This document shows positions 61,206-64,000 of a stretch of DNA of 64,000 nucleotides, in pieces. Below the pieces are notes generated by a model. That model did not search any database and was not told the origin of the DNA. It saw only the letters and a list, made by a program, of their open reading frames with translations. The position numbers and the translations under genes were made by a program. The stretch's first letter is position 1; each line of letters begins with the position of its first letter. This DNA is from Euwallacea fornicatus (Eukaryota > Arthropoda > Insecta > Coleoptera > Curculionidae). Location: positions 186,001 to 250,000 of the forward strand of contig NW_027096069.1 of assembly GCF_040115645.1 (NCBI RefSeq), given 5' to 3'.

Positions 61206-64000
61206 GTCACACAAGTTGTGTGTTTGAGCACATAAAGTACTATTTTTCTTGGAAATTCAACAAGATGCAATCATGATGTGTTGTGAGATCTTCAAAATCT
61301 CGTCGAGCTGATTAATTTGACACTTTCTTTAAGGAATTTGGTACTCATTTGCCGAAGTTATCGAGCACCAAAATTTGAAAAGTCACAAAAGTTGTGTGTT
61401 TGAGCACATAAAGTACTAATTTTCTTGGAAATTCAACAAGATGCAATCATGATGTGTTGTGTCATCTTTATAATCTCGTCGAGCTGATTAATTTGACACT
61501 TTGTTGAACAAATTTGGTCCTCATTTGCCGAAGTTATCGAGCTTCAAAGTTTGAAAAGTCACACAAGTTGTGTGTTTGAGCACATAAAGTACTATTTTTC
61601 TTGGAAATTCAACAATATGTAATCATGATGTGTTGTGAGATCTTCAAAATCTCGTCGAGCTGATTAATTTGACACTTTGTTTAACAAATTTGGTCTTCAT
61701 TTGCCGAAGTTATCGAGCTTCAAAATTTGAAAAGTCACAAAAGTTGTGTGTTTGAGCACATAAAGTACTATTTTTCTTGGAAATTCAACATGATGCAATC
61801 ATGACGTTTCATGTCATTTTAAAGATCTCGTCAAGCCGATTAATTTGACACTTTGTTTAACAAATTTGGTCCTCATTTGCCGAAGTTATCGAGGTTCAAA
61901 ATTTGAAAAGTCACAAAATATGTGTGTTTGAGCACATAAAGTACTAATTTTCTTGGAAATTCAACAAGATGCAATCATGATGAGTTGTGACATCTTCAAA
62001 ATCCCGTCGAGCTGATTAATTTGACACTTTCTTTAAGGAATTTGGTACTCATTTGCCGAAGTTATCGAGCATCAAAATTTGAAAAGTCTCAAAAGTTGTG
62101 TGTTTGAGCACATAAAGTACTATTTTTCTTGGAAATTCAACAAGGTGCAATCATGATGTGTTGTGACGTCTTCAAAACCTCGTCGAGATGATTAATTTGA
62201 CACTTTGTTTAAGAAATTTGGTCCTCATTTGCCGAAGTTATCGAGCTTCAAAATTTGAAAAGTCACACAAGTTGTGTGTTTGAGCACATAAAGTACTATT
62301 TTTCTTGGAAATTCAACATGATGCAATCATGACGTTTCATGTCATTTTAAAGATCTCGTCGAGCCGATTAATTTGACACTTTGTTTAACAAATTTGGTCC
62401 TCATTTGCCGAAGTTATCAAGGTTCAAAATTTGAAAAGTCACAAAATATGTGTGTTTGAGCACATAAAGTACTAATTTTCTTGGAAATTCAACAAGATGC
62501 AATCATGATGAGTTGTGACATCTTCAAAATCCCGTCGAGCTGATTAATTTGACACTTTCTTTAAGGAATTTGGTACTCATTTGCCGAAGTTATCGAGCAT
62601 CAAAATTTAAAAAGTCTCAAAAGTTGTGTGTTTGAGCACATAAAGTACTAATTTTCTTGGAAATTCAACAAGATGCAATCATGATGTGTTGTGTCATCTT
62701 TATAATCTCGTCGAGCTGATTAATTTGACACTTTGTTTAACAAATTTGGTCCTCATTTGCCGAAGTTATCGAGCTTCAAAGTTTGAAAAGTCACACAAGT
62801 TGTGTGTTTGAGCACATAAAGGACTATTTTTCTTGGAAATTCAACAATATGTAATCATGATGTGTTGTGAGATCTTCAAAATCTCGTCGAGCCGATTAAT
62901 TTGACACTTTGTTTAACAAATTTGTTCCATATTTGCCGAAGTTATCGAGCTTCAAAATTTGAAAAGTCACAAAAGTTGTGTGTTTGAGCACATAAAGTAC
63001 TATTTTTCTTGGAAATTCAACATGATGCAATCATGACGTTTAATGTCATTTTAAAGATCTCGTCGAGCCGATTAATTTGACACTTTGTTTAACAAATTTG
63101 GTCCTCATTTGCCGAAGTTATCGAGCTTCAAAATTTGAAAAGTCACACAAGTTGTGTGTTTGAGCACATAAAGTACTATTTTTCTTGGAAATTCAACAAG
63201 ATGCAATCATGATGAGTTGTGAGATCTTCAAAATCTCGTCGAGCCGATTAATTTGACACTTTGTTTAAGAAATTTGGTACTCATTTGCCGAAGTTATCGA
63301 GCATCAAAATTTTGGAAAGTCACACAAGTTGTGTGTTTGAGCACATAAAGTACTATTTTTCTTGGAAATTCAACAAGATGCAAACATGATGTGTTGTGAG
63401 ATCTTCAAAATCTCGTCGAAATGATTAATTTGACATTTTCTTTAAGGAATTTGGTACTCATTTGCCGAAGTTATCGAGAATCAAAATTTGAAAAGTCACA
63501 CAAGTTGTGTGTTTGAGAACATAAAGTACTATTTTTCTTGGAAATTCAACAATATGTAATCATGATGTGTTGTGAGATCTTCAAAATCTCGTCGAGCCGA
63601 TTAATTTGACACTTTGTTTAAGAAATTTGGTACTCATTTGCCGAAGTTATCGAGCATCAAAATTTTGGAAAGTCACACAAGTTGTGTGTTTGAGCACATA
63701 AAGTACTATTTTTCTTGGACATTCAACAAGATGCAATCATGATGTGTTGTGAGATCTTCAATATCTCGTCGAAATGATTAATTTGACACTTTCTTTAAGG
63801 AATTTGGTACTCATTTGCCGAAGTTATCGAGCACCAAAATTTGAAAAGTCACAAAAGTTGTGTGTTTGAGCACATAAAGTACTAATTTTCTTGGAAATTC
63901 AACAAGATGCAATCATGATGAGTTGTGACATCTTCAAAATCCCGTCGAGCTGATTAATTTGACACTTTCTGTAAGGAATTTGGTACTCATTTGCCGAAGT
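61206..64000 (+). repeat. Right segment, less ordered monomers
   Basis: Order by eye: G, I, T', C, E, N, C, E, I, T', C, gD, G-like, T', G-like, D (cut by the window end). I-T'-C recurs at 61382 and 62614. The last 0.7 kb has many bases not seen elsewhere: CAAACATG near 63382, TTGACATTTTC near 63431, GAGAATC near 63477, GAGAACAT near 63514, TTGGACATTC near 63716, CAATATCTCG near 63759 and TTTCTGTAAGG near 63967. The two G-like monomers (63319, 63672) share CGTCGAAATGATT and sit 353 bp apart. Confidence 0.72.

Larger units (their letters stand above)
1..64000 (+). repeat. Tandem satellite array, ~176-bp monomer, ~364 copies
   Basis: The whole window is one head-to-tail array in a single orientation. 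I took the G of GTCAC as position +1. It recurs at 9, 185, 361, 537, 714, 890, 1066 and onward to 63848, always 175, 176 or 177 bp apart where measured. That gives about 363 complete monomers, plus an 8-bp tail (1-8) and a partial last monomer (63848-64000). A typical monomer is about 35% GC. The core reads GTCACACAAGTTGTGTG, then GAGCACATAAAGTA, then GGAAATTCAAC, AATCATGA, CGTCGAG, TTTGACACTTT, and TTTGCCGAAGTTATCGAG before the next GTCAC. Stops (TGA, TAA) fall in all three frames and 176 is not a multiple of 3, so no long reading frame can form; reverse-strand stops are also frequent. The monomer length and homogeneity fit a centromeric satellite; the family name is unknown to me. Confidence 0.98.

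Noticed and set aside
1..64000. CRISPR array or other prokaryotic repeat system
   Set aside because: The repeat is 176 bp with no unique spacers between copies, and no cas-like genes are present. The layout is that of a eukaryotic satellite.
1..64000. Short open reading frames on either strand
   Set aside because: Stops occur in all three frames of the monomer on the + strand and TCA, TTA and CTA are frequent for the reverse strand. Any short frame repeats with the monomer and shifts by two bases each unit. There is no sign of coding.
1..64000. Naming the array as a known plant satellite (for example Arabidopsis CEN180, cucumber 177-bp or soybean CentGm types)
   Set aside because: The length is similar to some, but I see no sequence match to those I can recall, and length alone is not evidence.

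Overview
The window is a single, uninterrupted tandem satellite array. From base 1 to base 64000 it is built from one AT-rich monomer of about 176 bp (61 G+C in 176 bases, about 35%, counted by hand on one typical monomer). About 364 head-to-tail monomers are present, all in the same orientation. Spacing between successive copies of the anchor GTCAC is 176 bp, with 175-bp and 177-bp variants. I saw no transposon, gene, RNA gene, inversion, gap or unique spacer. The monomer has stop codons in all three frames on both strands, so no protein-coding system is present. Both ends lie inside the array.

The nucleosome-scale monomer, low GC, length and higher-order structure fit the centromeric or pericentromeric satellite of a multicellular eukaryote, most likely a plant read in a long-read assembly. 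I do not recognise the monomer family, so the species is open.

Monomers fall into recurrent subtypes, named here by letters (M, T, T', D, gD, K, G, C, V, I, P, Q, O, N, L, S, E, R). They differ mainly in the middle (about +60 to +105 from GTCAC) and in the tail. Order: 1-7749, mixed subtypes with 13-mer, 6-mer and 2-mer echoes; 7750-21464, modules of 2 to 5 monomers (L-S dimer, 703-bp tetramer, O-D-G family) and an 8-monomer block present twice 10,022 bp apart; 21640-27614, tandem 8/9-mers; 27615-33946, a Q-rich stretch followed by further 9-mer modules; 35178-41682, a 20-mer of 3517 bp in two copies; 41683-44495, short mixed modules; 45023-58565, three consecutive copies of a 25-mer (4397, 4749 and 4397 bp); 58566-61205, truncated copies with 1-mer and 2-mer duplications; 61206-64000, less ordered monomers, with more private mutations over the last 0.7 kb.

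The most informative signals are fossils of unequal exchange: hybrid monomers at the joints of local duplications. The clearest is at 32891-33066. The 25-mer looks like a mosaic of older modules still present at about 28.8-31.1 kb and 32-41 kb. The monomer also carries three short dyads with single-base centres, and one of them coincides with the clearest exchange joint. All subtype assignments and offsets were made by eye and need alignment to confirm.
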